Source: Hyphomicrobiaceae bacterium (GTDB lineage: Bacteria; Pseudomonadota; Alphaproteobacteria; Rhizobiales; Aestuariivirgaceae). From it: DNA of 64,000 bases. Below are positions 30,838-38,545 of the stretch, piece after piece. A program made the translations under genes and the position numbers. The stretch lies in assembly GCA_900298995.1 (NCBI GenBank), contig OMIC01000007.1:118191-182190 (forward strand), in the 5' to 3' direction. Below the pieces are notes generated by a model. The model saw nothing but the letters and a program-made list of their open reading frames with translations, was not told the origin of the DNA and made no database searches. How positions within the stretch are numbered: position 1 is the stretch's first letter; each line of letters starts with the position of its first letter.

Positions 30838-32163
30838 ATGACCATCCACGCCGAATTGATCCTGAAGGGCGGTACCGTCGTCAACCATGACGGTGTGGCC
30901 CAACGCGACATCGCGGTGGCGGGAGGCCGGATCCTCGGGCTGGGCTCCTATGGCTCTGCGCAGGCGGGCGAGGTCGTGGACTGCACCGGGCTGCACATCC
31001 TGCCTGGCGTCATCGACAGCCAGGTACATCTGCGCGAGCCGGGGGCCGAGCACAAGGAAGACCTCGAAACTGGCGGGCGGGCGGCCGTGATGGGCGGCGT
31101 GACCGGTGTCTTCGAGATGCCGAACACCAGCCCGCTCACCACCTCGGCGGAAACGCTGGCGGACAAGGTGAGGCGGGCGACGAACCGCATGCACTGCGAC
31201 TTCGCCTTCTTCATGGGCGGCACGCGCGAGAATGCGCATGAGCTGGGCGAGTTCGAGCGGCTTCCTGGCTGTGCCGGCGTCAAAGTGTTCATGGGCTCCT
31301 CCACCGGCGCGCTGCTGGTCGAGGATGACGGCGGCGTGGCCGCGATCCTGAAGAACATCCGCCGCCGCGCCTCGTTCCACTCGGAAGACGAGTTCCGGCT
31401 CAACGACCGCAAGCATCTGCGCGTCGAGGGCGACCCGGCAAGCCATTATGTCTGGCGCGACGCGGAAGCCGCAAGGCTTTGCACCGAGCGGCTGTTGCGT
31501 CTGGCGCGGGACGCAGGCAAGCGCATCCATATTCTCCACATTTCGACGGCGGATGAATTCCCGCTGCTTGCCGCCAACCGCGACATCGCGACGGTGGAGG
31601 TGACGCCCAATCACCTGACATTCACCTCGGACGACTATGCGCGGCTCGGCAATCTGCTGCAGATGAACCCGCCGATGCGTGAGCCGCATCATCGTGACGG
31701 CATTTGGCGGGCGCTGACATCAGGGCTTGTTGATGTGCTGGGCTCGGATCACGCGCCCCATACGCTGGAGGAAAAGGCCAAGCCCTACCCTGCCTCGCCC
31801 TCGGGCATGCCCGGCGTGCAGACGCTGGTTCCGGTCATGCTCGATTATGTCAACCGCGGGCTGCTCACGCTAGAACGCTTTGTGGATCTCACCTCGCACG
31901 GGCCGAACCGGATCTTCGGCATGGCCGGCAAGGGCCGCATCGCAGAGGGTTACGATGCCGACTTCACCATCGTCGACATGAAGGCCACCCGTACCATTTC
32001 CAACGACTGGATCGAAAGCCGCTGCAAATGGACGCCGCATGATGGCCGCCGCGTCACCGGCTGGCCGGTCGGCACCATGGTGCGCGGCCGCATGGCGATG
32101 TGGAATGGCGAGATCCTCGGCAGGGCTGAAGGCCAGCCGATCCGCTTCACCGAAGCTCTCTGA
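30838..32163 (+). CDS. pyrC: Dihydroorotase-type cyclic amidohydrolase
   Basis: Dihydroorotase-family enzyme of 441 residues, expected to interconvert carbamoyl-aspartate and dihydroorotate. Clear motifs are the carbamylated-lysine segment GVKVFMGSSTG (Lys149), the metal His in SFHSEDE, ILHISTADE, and the catalytic Asp in VLGSDHAPHT. The first metal motif is SQVHLREPG, with Gln62 where the usual HxH has its first His; His64 is kept. AAGGAG lies seven bases before ATG 30838. It is divergent from ygfZ, and acuI follows after 11 bases. I recall the same Gln in related Rhizobiales proteins, so it is probably subgroup-specific. Confidence 0.9.
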   Translation: MTIHAELILKGGTVVNHDGVAQRDIAVAGGRILGLGSYGSAQAGEVVDCTGLHILPGVIDSQVHLREPGAEHKEDLETGGRAAVMGGVTGVFEMPNTSPLTTSAETLADKVRRATNRMHCDFAFFMGGTRENAHELGEFERLPGCAGVKVFMGSSTGALLVEDDGGVAAILKNIRRRASFHSEDEFRLNDRKHLRVEGDPASHYVWRDAEAARLCTERLLRLARDAGKRIHILHISTADEFPLLAANRDIATVEVTPNHLTFTSDDYARLGNLLQMNPPMREPHHRDGIWRALTSGLVDVLGSDHAPHTLEEKAKPYPASPSGMPGVQTLVPVMLDYVNRGLLTLERFVDLTSHGPNRIFGMAGKGRIAEGYDADFTIVDMKATRTISNDWIESRCKWTPHDGRRVTGWPVGTMVRGRMAMWNGEILGRAEGQPIRFTEAL

Positions 32164-32174
32164 AAGGAACCCCG

Positions 32175-33158
32175 ATGTCTTTCCGCGCCATTCTCATCAG
32201 CAAGACCGACAGCGGCCAGAAGGCCGAAATCACGCGCCTCGAGGAGGCCGATCTCATGGAAGGCGATGTCACGGTCGATGTCACGCATTCCTCCGTCAAC
32301 TACAAGGATGGGTTGGCAATCACCGGCAAGGCGCCCATCGCACGGCGCTTTCCGCTGATCCCGGGCATTGATTTCGCGGGCGTGGTGCGCAGTTCCAGCC
32401 ATCCACGCTGGAAGGCCGGCGATCAGGTGGTGCTCAATGGCTATGGCGTGGGCGAAGGCCACCACGGAGGCTTTGCGGAAGTGGCGCGGGTGAGCGGCGA
32501 TTGGCTGGTGCCGGTGCCCAAGGGCTGGACGGCGGCAGACTGCATGTCGGTCGGCGTTGCCGGTTATACCGCCATGCTCTGCGTGATGGCACTGGAGGAA
32601 CAGGGCGTGAAGCCAGCCGACGGAGACATTCTGGTGACTGGCGCGGCGGGTGGTGTCGGTACCACGGCGATCGTGATCCTCGCCAAGCTCGGCTACCGCG
32701 TGATCGCGTCCACCGGGCGCATGTCCGAGGAACCGTTCCTGAAAGGCCTGGGTGCTGCGGGCGTGGTTGACCGCAACGAGTTCAACGGGCCGGTGAAGCC
32801 GCTCGCCAAGACGCGGTGGGCGGGCTGTGTCGATTCGGTGGGCTCAGTGACGCTGGCCAACGTCATCTCGCAGATGAACCCGGAGGCGACCGTCGCGGCC
32901 TGCGGCCTCGCCCAGGGCATGGATCTTCCCACCAATGTGGCGCCCTTCATCCTGCGGGGCGTGAAGCTTGTCGGCATCAATTCGGTCTCAACCCCGATGC
33001 CCCGGCGCCTGAAAGTATGGGACCGGCTGGTCAAGGACCTCGATCTCGAGAAGCTCCATGCGCTGACAACGCATGTGTCGCTCGACGGCGTGCCGCAGGT
33101 GGCGGCCGACATCGTGGCCGGCAAGGTCAAGGGCCGGGTCGTCGTCGATATCCGGTAG
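32175..33158 (+). CDS. acuI: Acryloyl-CoA reductase AcuI-like (MDR oxidoreductase)
   Basis: NADPH-dependent medium-chain dehydrogenase/reductase of 327 residues. AcuI/YhdH enzymes reduce acryloyl-CoA to propionyl-CoA, detoxifying acrylate. The family blocks are VTHSSVNYKDGLAITG, PLIPGIDFAGVV, the nucleotide-binding VTGAAGGVGTTAIVILAK and ASTGR, and the C-terminal HVSLDGVP segment. There is no zinc-binding set, consistent with the zinc-free branch. It is 11 bases after pyrC and likely shares its transcript. No dimethylsulfoniopropionate genes are nearby, so acrylate from other sources is the more likely substrate. Confidence 0.92.
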   Translation: MSFRAILISKTDSGQKAEITRLEEADLMEGDVTVDVTHSSVNYKDGLAITGKAPIARRFPLIPGIDFAGVVRSSSHPRWKAGDQVVLNGYGVGEGHHGGFAEVARVSGDWLVPVPKGWTAADCMSVGVAGYTAMLCVMALEEQGVKPADGDILVTGAAGGVGTTAIVILAKLGYRVIASTGRMSEEPFLKGLGAAGVVDRNEFNGPVKPLAKTRWAGCVDSVGSVTLANVISQMNPEATVAACGLAQGMDLPTNVAPFILRGVKLVGINSVSTPMPRRLKVWDRLVKDLDLEKLHALTTHVSLDGVPQVAADIVAGKVKGRVVVDIR

Positions 33159-33161
33159 CTT

Positions 33162-33425
33162 CTACTGACAGCTGCGGGCCAGGGTGAATTCGCCCGCCCG
33201 CACGCGTTCCGGCAGGCGCTCGCACATCATGGCGACGGCGTCCTCGCCATAGGTGGTGATGAGGCCCGAGAGCGCGGTGAAGATCGCCGTGGTGGCGAGA
33301 CAGTCCGGGTCGACGCCCTCATAGACGGCTTCGTCCCACGCATCGCGCAGAAACTGCAGCGCGAGCTGTTTTTCCTCGGCGGGATTGGCCTCGATCCGGT
33401 CGCTGATCTTCAACATGCTATCCAT
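33162..33425 (-). CDS. Small conserved protein, unknown function
   Basis: An 87-residue predicted helical protein (EKQLALQFLRDAWDEAVYEG, then CLATTAIFTALSGLI) with acidic patches and no signal peptide. I believe similar small proteins occur in other Rhizobiales but cannot name a family or a function. The start is ATG 33425 (TTG at 33428 and ATG at 33416 are possible). It is convergent with acuI, three bases from its stop. A CtrA-like TTAA-N7-TTAAC site lies about 85 bases upstream, so its expression may be tied to the cell cycle. Confidence 0.65.
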   Translation of the reverse strand: MDSMLKISDRIEANPAEEKQLALQFLRDAWDEAVYEGVDPDCLATTAIFTALSGLITTYGEDAVAMMCERLPERVRAGEFTLARSCQ

Positions 33426-33509
33426 CAATCCGGCGCGGGATCATTCCGCGCGCGTCCACCTGTCCACGGCCCGACCATAGCAAGGGCCGCGGGCGGAACC
33501 ATCTGATCC

Positions 33510-33525
33510 TTAAACGAGGGTTAAC
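33510..33525. promoter_or_regulatory. CtrA-like box (TTAA-N7-TTAAC)
   Basis: TTAA at 33510-33513, seven bases, then TTAAC at 33521-33525 is an exact match to the alphaproteobacterial CtrA consensus. The motif is near-palindromic, so it reads on both strands. It lies upstream of the small conserved minus-strand gene and overlaps the stop codon of the NUDIX gene. A hand estimate at GC-rich composition gives about 0.1 expected such matches in 64 kb. Confidence 0.5.
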
Positions 33526-33946
33526 GCCCGAGCCGCAGGCGGGCGGTGGCGATGGCCTCGGCTATGTTGGGCGCCAGCACATAGCCCCCGAGCTGGTCCG
33601 GGTCGGCCCATTCGGCAGCCGCTGCATCGCTTGCCGCCACGGGATCGCCGGGTGCGGCGAACCCCACATAGCAGGCAATGACGTAGTGGACGCTCACCAG
33701 CCCGGAGGCATCGCGCCGGATCACGTCATAGAGGCCGAGAAGGCCGTCGAAACGCGCGGTAAGGCCTGTCTCCTCGAGCAATTCGCGCGCCACCGCCTCC
33801 TCGAGTCGCTCACCGGCCTCGACATGGCCGCCGGGAAAGGCCCAGATGCCCACAGGTGGCTTGGCGCGCTGCACCAGAAGCACCTTGCCATCCCGCCAGA
33901 CGGAGGCGGAAACGCCGAGCTTGGGAAACTGTTGCGCGCTGCTCAT
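33521..33946 (-). CDS. NUDIX hydrolase
   Basis: NUDIX-fold pyrophosphohydrolase of 141 residues. The full NUDIX box runs from Gly40 to Leu62 (GX5EX7REUXEEXGU, with RELLEETG at its end) and can bind the catalytic metal. A general ADP-ribose or nucleoside-diphosphate-sugar pyrophosphatase role is plausible; the substrate is not clear. ATG 33946 (MSSAQQF) is chosen over the longer open frame. It is divergent from the SRAP gene, with starts only 19 bases apart, so their promoters overlap each other's 5' ends. Confidence 0.9.
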   Translation of the reverse strand: MSSAQQFPKLGVSASVWRDGKVLLVQRAKPPVGIWAFPGGHVEAGERLEEAVARELLEETGLTARFDGLLGLYDVIRRDASGLVSVHYVIACYVGFAAPGDPVAASDAAAAEWADPDQLGGYVLAPNIAEAIATARLRLGR

Positions 33947-33965
33947 TGATGCTAGACCTCCGTGC

Positions 33966-34634
33966 ATGTGCGGTCTCTATAGCCTGACGCGGAGCCCGGC
34001 GGAAACCCGGGCCTGGTTCAACTATGTGAACGAGGCCGATTTCCCGCCGCGGCCCCATGTGGCCCCGGGCCAGCCCATCGGGATTGTGCGCATGGAACAG
34101 GGCGCGCGCTGTTTCGCGCTGGTGCGCTGGGGCTTCGTGCCGTCGTGGCAGAAGGAGATCAAGCCGGGCAAGCCGCTCATCAATGCGCGCGGCGAGACGG
34201 CACTTGAAAAGCCCAGTTTCCGCAACGCCATGCGCCGCCGACGCTGCCTCGTGCCTGCCGATGGCTTCTATGAATGGTCGGGCGAGGCAGGGCACAAGAC
34301 CGCCCATCTCATCGCCCTGGCTGACCGCGGCCTCTTCGCCTTCGCCGGGCTGTGGGAGCACTGGATCGGCCCAGATGGCTCCGAACTTGAAACCGGGGTG
34401 CTGATGACGATCACCCCCAATGCCGAAGTGGCCGCGATCCATGACCGCATGCCGGTCATCCTGGGGCCAGCGGACTATGAGACCTGGCTCACCGGGGAAG
34501 TAGATGACGCAGTAAAGCTCATCAGGCCCGCGCCTGATGGCAGCTTCAGCGTGACGCCCACCGTGATCGCGCGCGGCCGGACCGTACCGGACGTCAGGCG
34601 CCCCGGTGGTGCCGGACAGATGGAGTTGCTGTAG
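33966..34634 (+). CDS. SRAP/YedK-type abasic-site protein
   Basis: SOS-response-associated peptidase domain protein, 222 residues, which covalently shields abasic sites in single-stranded DNA. Cys2 directly after the start Met (MCGLY) is the crosslinking residue, and the conserved NARGET, RCLVPADGFYEW and HDRMPVIL segments supply the Asn, Glu and His of the active site. ATG 33966 is fixed by the need for Cys at position 2. It is divergent from the NUDIX gene. It is the last gene before the GC-poor cassette that begins near 34.8 kb. Confidence 0.94.
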   Translation: MCGLYSLTRSPAETRAWFNYVNEADFPPRPHVAPGQPIGIVRMEQGARCFALVRWGFVPSWQKEIKPGKPLINARGETALEKPSFRNAMRRRRCLVPADGFYEWSGEAGHKTAHLIALADRGLFAFAGLWEHWIGPDGSELETGVLMTITPNAEVAAIHDRMPVILGPADYETWLTGEVDDAVKLIRPAPDGSFSVTPTVIARGRTVPDVRRPGGAGQMELL

Positions 34635-34873
34635 GATGACGGTATCGAGGCCCTACCAACCCCTGATTGCAGATGTTCAAGGCAGCCAAACTTTGGCGGA
34701 ACGGATGCAAAGCCTTGCTGAGGATGCAGACCACAAATGCGTGCCGCGGGACCTGAGAAACTGCCTGTCACACCTCCCAATCCTGGGCGAATAGGGCTAC
34801 AGCGACGTCTCATGACAGATCGAAATCAGACATCGTCCCGCTCAGAATTGACCCATAATGCGAGGTTCGCAGT
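34635..34873. other. Intergenic region at the left edge of the GC-poor cassette
   Basis: This 239-base stretch separates the SRAP gene from the FkbH cassette. A 52-codon frame starting at 34636 has no ribosome binding site and no recognisable pattern, so I do not call it a gene. TTGACC at 34848-34853 is a possible -35 element, but no good -10 follows at the right spacing. No direct repeat matching the other end of the cassette was found. Base composition drops through this region. Confidence 0.4.
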
Positions 34874-35827
34874 ATGGGGATGACCCTACCCATAACTGGC
34901 TACGAGAATTTTGATCATCTCGTCGCTGCGCTTGTTGAAACCTGGCCTCAGCATGCCAAGTTCATGCGGCGCAATATATCCGAAAGATCAGAAACCGATT
35001 TGCGTTTCTCGGAATTTCTTTCGACAATCATCCTGTCAATTGCCCGGTCAAAACAAGGAGGGCTGACAACTCTGATTGATGACTATCGTTTTCTCTGTGA
35101 ACGCATCGTCATGCCGGAGGAATTGCACTTTCGAAGGACTGGGGGATATAGATTAAACTCTTTTGAAGAGGCCTATCGGCTCGTCTACTCAGACAGTGTA
35201 TTCATGACGAAATACATGAATGGCCTGCTTTTCTCCGACGTTATCTGGGTCAATCACTGCCGGTCCATGATGAACTATACAAGTTCTTACCTGGCCGGCT
35301 TGTCTTCTGGATCCCGGATGCTGGAGATCGGCCCAGGACATGGCCTGCTCCTGCATCTGGCGACGCTTCAGGAAAAGGTCGGACACTTGACCGCGTGGGA
35401 CATCTCCGACGCAAGCCTGGTCCTTGCGTCATCCACACTGGAGATCCTGGGATCTCGCAAGAAGGTTGAATTTGAAAGACGGAACATCTTCAGTGACGAC
35501 GTAATGTCATCGTCATTCGCTGACAAGTTTGATGGAATTGTTCTCAGCGAAGTCCTTGAGCATCTTGAAGATCCTCTCCGGGCCTTGAAGGTGCTTCATC
35601 ATCTGACCCGACCCGGCGGCACCGTGTGGATCAATGTCCCGTCGAATTCTCCTGCTCCGGATCATCTTTATTTGGTGGAGGAAGCGGCCGACGTGGAGCG
35701 GCTGTTAGAGTATGCTGGCTTCGAAATTCGCGACTCCGTGACCTATCCAACAACTGGCGCTACTGTCGAAAGTGCCAAGATGAACAAATTGACTTCAAAC
35801 TGCGTCATCACGGCGCTGAAGCCGTGA
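34874..35827 (+). CDS. SAM-dependent methyltransferase (first gene of the FkbH cassette)
   Basis: Class I methyltransferase of 317 residues. The SAM-binding motif I is LEIGPGHG at residues 150-157, motif II is around LTAWDIS, and the LSEVLEHLEDPLRAL segment matches UbiG/Methyltransf_11-type enzymes. About 140 residues precede the SAM domain, mostly helical, with no family I recognise. As the first gene of a cassette with an ACP and FkbH, it may O-methylate the carrier-bound glyceryl unit, as FkbG does in methoxymalonyl-ACP synthesis, but this is inference. Codon use is AT-richer than in flanking genes. ATG 34880 is an alternative start. The next gene begins two bases after the stop. Confidence 0.82.
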   Translation: MGMTLPITGYENFDHLVAALVETWPQHAKFMRRNISERSETDLRFSEFLSTIILSIARSKQGGLTTLIDDYRFLCERIVMPEELHFRRTGGYRLNSFEEAYRLVYSDSVFMTKYMNGLLFSDVIWVNHCRSMMNYTSSYLAGLSSGSRMLEIGPGHGLLLHLATLQEKVGHLTAWDISDASLVLASSTLEILGSRKKVEFERRNIFSDDVMSSSFADKFDGIVLSEVLEHLEDPLRALKVLHHLTRPGGTVWINVPSNSPAPDHLYLVEEAADVERLLEYAGFEIRDSVTYPTTGATVESAKMNKLTSNCVITALKP

Positions 35828-35828
35828 C

Positions 35829-36266
35829 ATGGCGATGATATTTGATCATATTGGCATTGTCGTAAGTGACATTGACCGTGCAATGCCAGGATTTTGCGCA
35901 TCCTTCGATGTCGCCGAGGCGACCAGCCGCTTTGATGACGAGCGCCTGACTGTTTCTGTCCAGTTCTTCCGTGGCTCTGAAGGAATGACGTATGAGTTGA
36001 TCGCACCACTCGGCGAGAACTCGGTCGTGGCCGGTGTGCTGAAACGTGGAACCAACATCGTAAATCAGATTGCATATCGGACACCATCACTCAGCAGGCA
36101 AGGTCAGAAACTAGCTGGATCGGGCTTCATGGCCCTATCGGAACCGCAGCCGGCCGTGGCCTTCTCCGGGGCCCACGTGCAGTTCTTCATGTCGCCACTC
36201 GGTTTCGTTGTCGAACTGATTGAGGTCCATGGATGTGTACACAAGTTTTTCAGACTTGACCGTTGA
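35829..36266 (+). CDS. VOC-fold (glyoxalase/epimerase-like) protein
   Basis: Vicinal-oxygen-chelate protein of 145 residues with the pattern FDHIGIVVSDIDRA at the start (metal His7), a Glu in TYELIAPLG, and the C-terminal FFMSPLGFVVELIEV. The layout resembles methylmalonyl-CoA epimerases, which make or break acyl stereocentres next to a thioester. In this cassette it could epimerise or otherwise act on an ACP-bound three-carbon unit. The start is one base after the methyltransferase stop. The final residues (HGCVHKFFRLDR) contain no extra domain. Confidence 0.8.
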   Translation: MAMIFDHIGIVVSDIDRAMPGFCASFDVAEATSRFDDERLTVSVQFFRGSEGMTYELIAPLGENSVVAGVLKRGTNIVNQIAYRTPSLSRQGQKLAGSGFMALSEPQPAVAFSGAHVQFFMSPLGFVVELIEVHGCVHKFFRLDR

Positions 36267-36322
36267 ATTGTGCAATCGTATTCAAATTCGGCTTTCGTTC
36301 ATGAAGGCAAGAGATCGCAGAA

Positions 36323-36571
36323 ATGCAGACATCGCGAAAGAAACACCTCGAACTTGTCGCCAAGTGCCTGGCAGAAGTCCTGGACATTGACTCCGTCGAA
36401 CTGACGGAAGCAAGTTCTGCGGAAGACTTCGAGGATTGGGACAGCGTCAATCATGTCCGCCTTTTGATATCTCTAGAGAGGCGGCTTGGTATCCAGTTTA
36501 CGTCGAGTGAAGTCGGTGTGGTGGGCAACGTCGGTGAACTCATCGACTTGATCGACAAGAGAACACGCTGA
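36323..36571 (+). CDS. Acyl carrier protein (FkbJ-like, discrete)
   Basis: Discrete carrier protein of 82 residues. The phosphopantetheine attachment serine is Ser41 in DWDSVNHVRLLISLERRLG, a D-S-V rather than the fatty-acid D-S-L form, typical of ACPs that work with FkbH proteins. Helical acidic segments on either side (LAEVLDIDSVELTEAS, FTSSEVGVVGNVGELIDLID) fit the ACP fold. It sits between the VOC gene and fkbH, as expected for the carrier loaded by FkbH. It needs a phosphopantetheinyl transferase encoded elsewhere. Confidence 0.9.
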   Translation: MQTSRKKHLELVAKCLAEVLDIDSVELTEASSAEDFEDWDSVNHVRLLISLERRLGIQFTSSEVGVVGNVGELIDLIDKRTR

Positions 36572-36624
36572 TCATTGTGACAGTCAGGCCCTGAGTATGG
36601 CGAGACAAGAGCTGCGGTTCCGGG

Positions 36625-38529
36625 ATGTCACTTCGGTTGACTGATCTTCCATGGTTGTGTGCTGAGCCTCCGGATTGGAGTCGCCAGTGCTCCGATCTGC
36701 TCGAGACAGGCCATGAAATCCGTTGCGGAGCTCGGCTCCGATCTCTTGCCTCGTTTCGACTCGATGCGCAGAAGTCGAGAAAACTTAAGTCCATTGCTGG
36801 CAGGCTCAGATCCGAAGGCCGTGATCTCGCACCGCTTTCGGAATTCAGGCTGGGGATCGTCGCGTCACATACCTTCGACATCGTGTCTGACTGTCTGCAA
36901 GCTGCAGCGCTTCGCCATGGTGTTTTTCTAGAGACATTCATGGGCCCCTACGGCGTTGTGATGCAGGAATTGCTTGATGGTGCATCATTCATCTATGGGC
37001 AAGAACTCGACGCGCTCCTGATCTCCATGGATCACAGGTCGCTTGGGCTGGACGGATCCGCTGACCTCATTGATGGATCGGTCTCATTGAGCAACGCAAT
37101 TGAGGCTACCCGGCAAATGCTGGATACATTGATGCATCATGGCGGTCCGCCGGCCATATTGCAGACCGTTCCATTGCCGCTAACGTCCTTGTTTGGAAGC
37201 TATGACGCTGCGGTGACGGGCAGCATGACCAGTTTAATCCAGCACTACAACTTCGAACTCCCAGCGATCGCACGCCAGTATGGCGGATATGTACTCGATG
37301 TCGCAGCCTTGGCCGGTCATGTAGGTTCTGCAAACTGGTTCAATCCGAAACAGTGGGCTGCATTCAAGCTGCCGTTCGACGCGATGTATGCTCCGATCTA
37401 CGCAGACTGGCTCGGCCGCCTCCTCGGCGCGATCAGGGGTAAGTCGGCAAAATGTCTTGTCATGGATCTCGACAATACATTGTGGGGTGGTGTCGTAGGT
37501 GACGATGGAGTTGAGGGCATCGTGATCGGCCATGGCTCAGCTGTCGGTGAAGCCCATCTTGCGTTACAGGCTGTAGCTCGCAAGTTGCGGTCTCGTGGCA
37601 TCTATCTCGGGGTAGCGTCCAAGAATGACATGCCAAACGCGCTTGCGCCGTTCCGAAATCATGCGGATATGTTGCTTCGCGAACAGGATATTTCTGTTTT
37701 TCTGGCGAATTGGTCCGACAAAGCGTCCAATCTGGAAGCGATCGCAAAGTTTCTCAACATCGGCTTGGACTCTCTGGTGTTTCTGGATGACAACCCGGCG
37801 GAGCGTCAGCAGGTGCGCGATTCACTTGCTGAGGTCAGGGTCATCGAATTGCCGGATGATCCAAGCGGTTTTGCAGCGACCTTGGAGGCATGCGGCTACT
37901 TCGAGGCGGTAACGTATTCTCACGAGGATACGAAGCGGGTAGATATGCGGGCTGAGGAGGGTCAGAGATCGATAGCGGCGGCGCAGTCGCGGGATCTTCA
38001 TGATTACCTTAGGAAACTCGAGATGGAACTCGAGGTCAGTCGGTTTGATAGTGCAAGCCGGGGCCGAATTGTCCAACTGGTCAACAAGACGAATCAATAC
38101 AATCTGACGACGCGCCGGTACACTGAGGCTGAGATCAGGGCAGTTGAAGCAGATGCGTCCGGAATCGGGCTTCAATTTCGGCTCAGGGATCGCTTTGGTG
38201 ATATGGGGACAATCTGCGTTGTGATCTGCAGTTTGGTGGCCATCGACATGGCGTGGCATATTGATGCATGGCTGATGAGTTGCCGCGTTCTTGGCCGTGA
38301 TGTTGAGCGTGCCGTTCTTGCTGCGATTGTCAGGAAGGCTCGCGAGAATGGGATCAAGAAATTGGTTGGTGCTTTTATTCCAACTGACCGAAATTCAATG
38401 GTCGCTGATCACTATAGAAAACTTGGGTTTCGGGAAATGCATGGATCGGCTGATACAGGGACGCAGTGGATGCTGGATCTGCGGGAGTATCTGGAGCCAA
38501 ATGTTGAAATGAAACTGGTCATCAAATAG
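36625..38529 (+). CDS. FkbH-like HAD-IIIC phosphatase/glyceryl transferase
   Basis: FkbH-family protein, 634 residues, which takes the glyceryl group of 1,3-bisphosphoglycerate, dephosphorylates it and loads it on an ACP. The HAD core is KCLVMDLDNTLWGGVVGDDG (Asp281 nucleophile, Asp283), with the Lys and the D-D motif at VFLDDNPAERQQV and the FkbH-typical VNKTNQYNLTTRRYTE. The N-terminal 270 residues are the SGNH-like HAD-IIIC extension, and the C-terminus (from about residue 500) is a GNAT-type domain ending in HYRKLGFREM. Start ATG 36625 has only a weak ribosome binding site. Base composition is lower in GC than the neighbours outside the cassette. Confidence 0.92.
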   Translation: MSLRLTDLPWLCAEPPDWSRQCSDLLETGHEIRCGARLRSLASFRLDAQKSRKLKSIAGRLRSEGRDLAPLSEFRLGIVASHTFDIVSDCLQAAALRHGVFLETFMGPYGVVMQELLDGASFIYGQELDALLISMDHRSLGLDGSADLIDGSVSLSNAIEATRQMLDTLMHHGGPPAILQTVPLPLTSLFGSYDAAVTGSMTSLIQHYNFELPAIARQYGGYVLDVAALAGHVGSANWFNPKQWAAFKLPFDAMYAPIYADWLGRLLGAIRGKSAKCLVMDLDNTLWGGVVGDDGVEGIVIGHGSAVGEAHLALQAVARKLRSRGIYLGVASKNDMPNALAPFRNHADMLLREQDISVFLANWSDKASNLEAIAKFLNIGLDSLVFLDDNPAERQQVRDSLAEVRVIELPDDPSGFAATLEACGYFEAVTYSHEDTKRVDMRAEEGQRSIAAAQSRDLHDYLRKLEMELEVSRFDSASRGRIVQLVNKTNQYNLTTRRYTEAEIRAVEADASGIGLQFRLRDRFGDMGTICVVICSLVAIDMAWHIDAWLMSCRVLGRDVERAVLAAIVRKARENGIKKLVGAFIPTDRNSMVADHYRKLGFREMHGSADTGTQWMLDLREYLEPNVEMKLVIK

Positions 38530-38545
38530 GACGCCTAGGAACAAA

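Noticed and set aside
34636..34794. A 52-codon frame just after the SRAP gene
   Set aside because: It has no ribosome binding site and no recognisable pattern; it is recorded only as part of the intergenic region.
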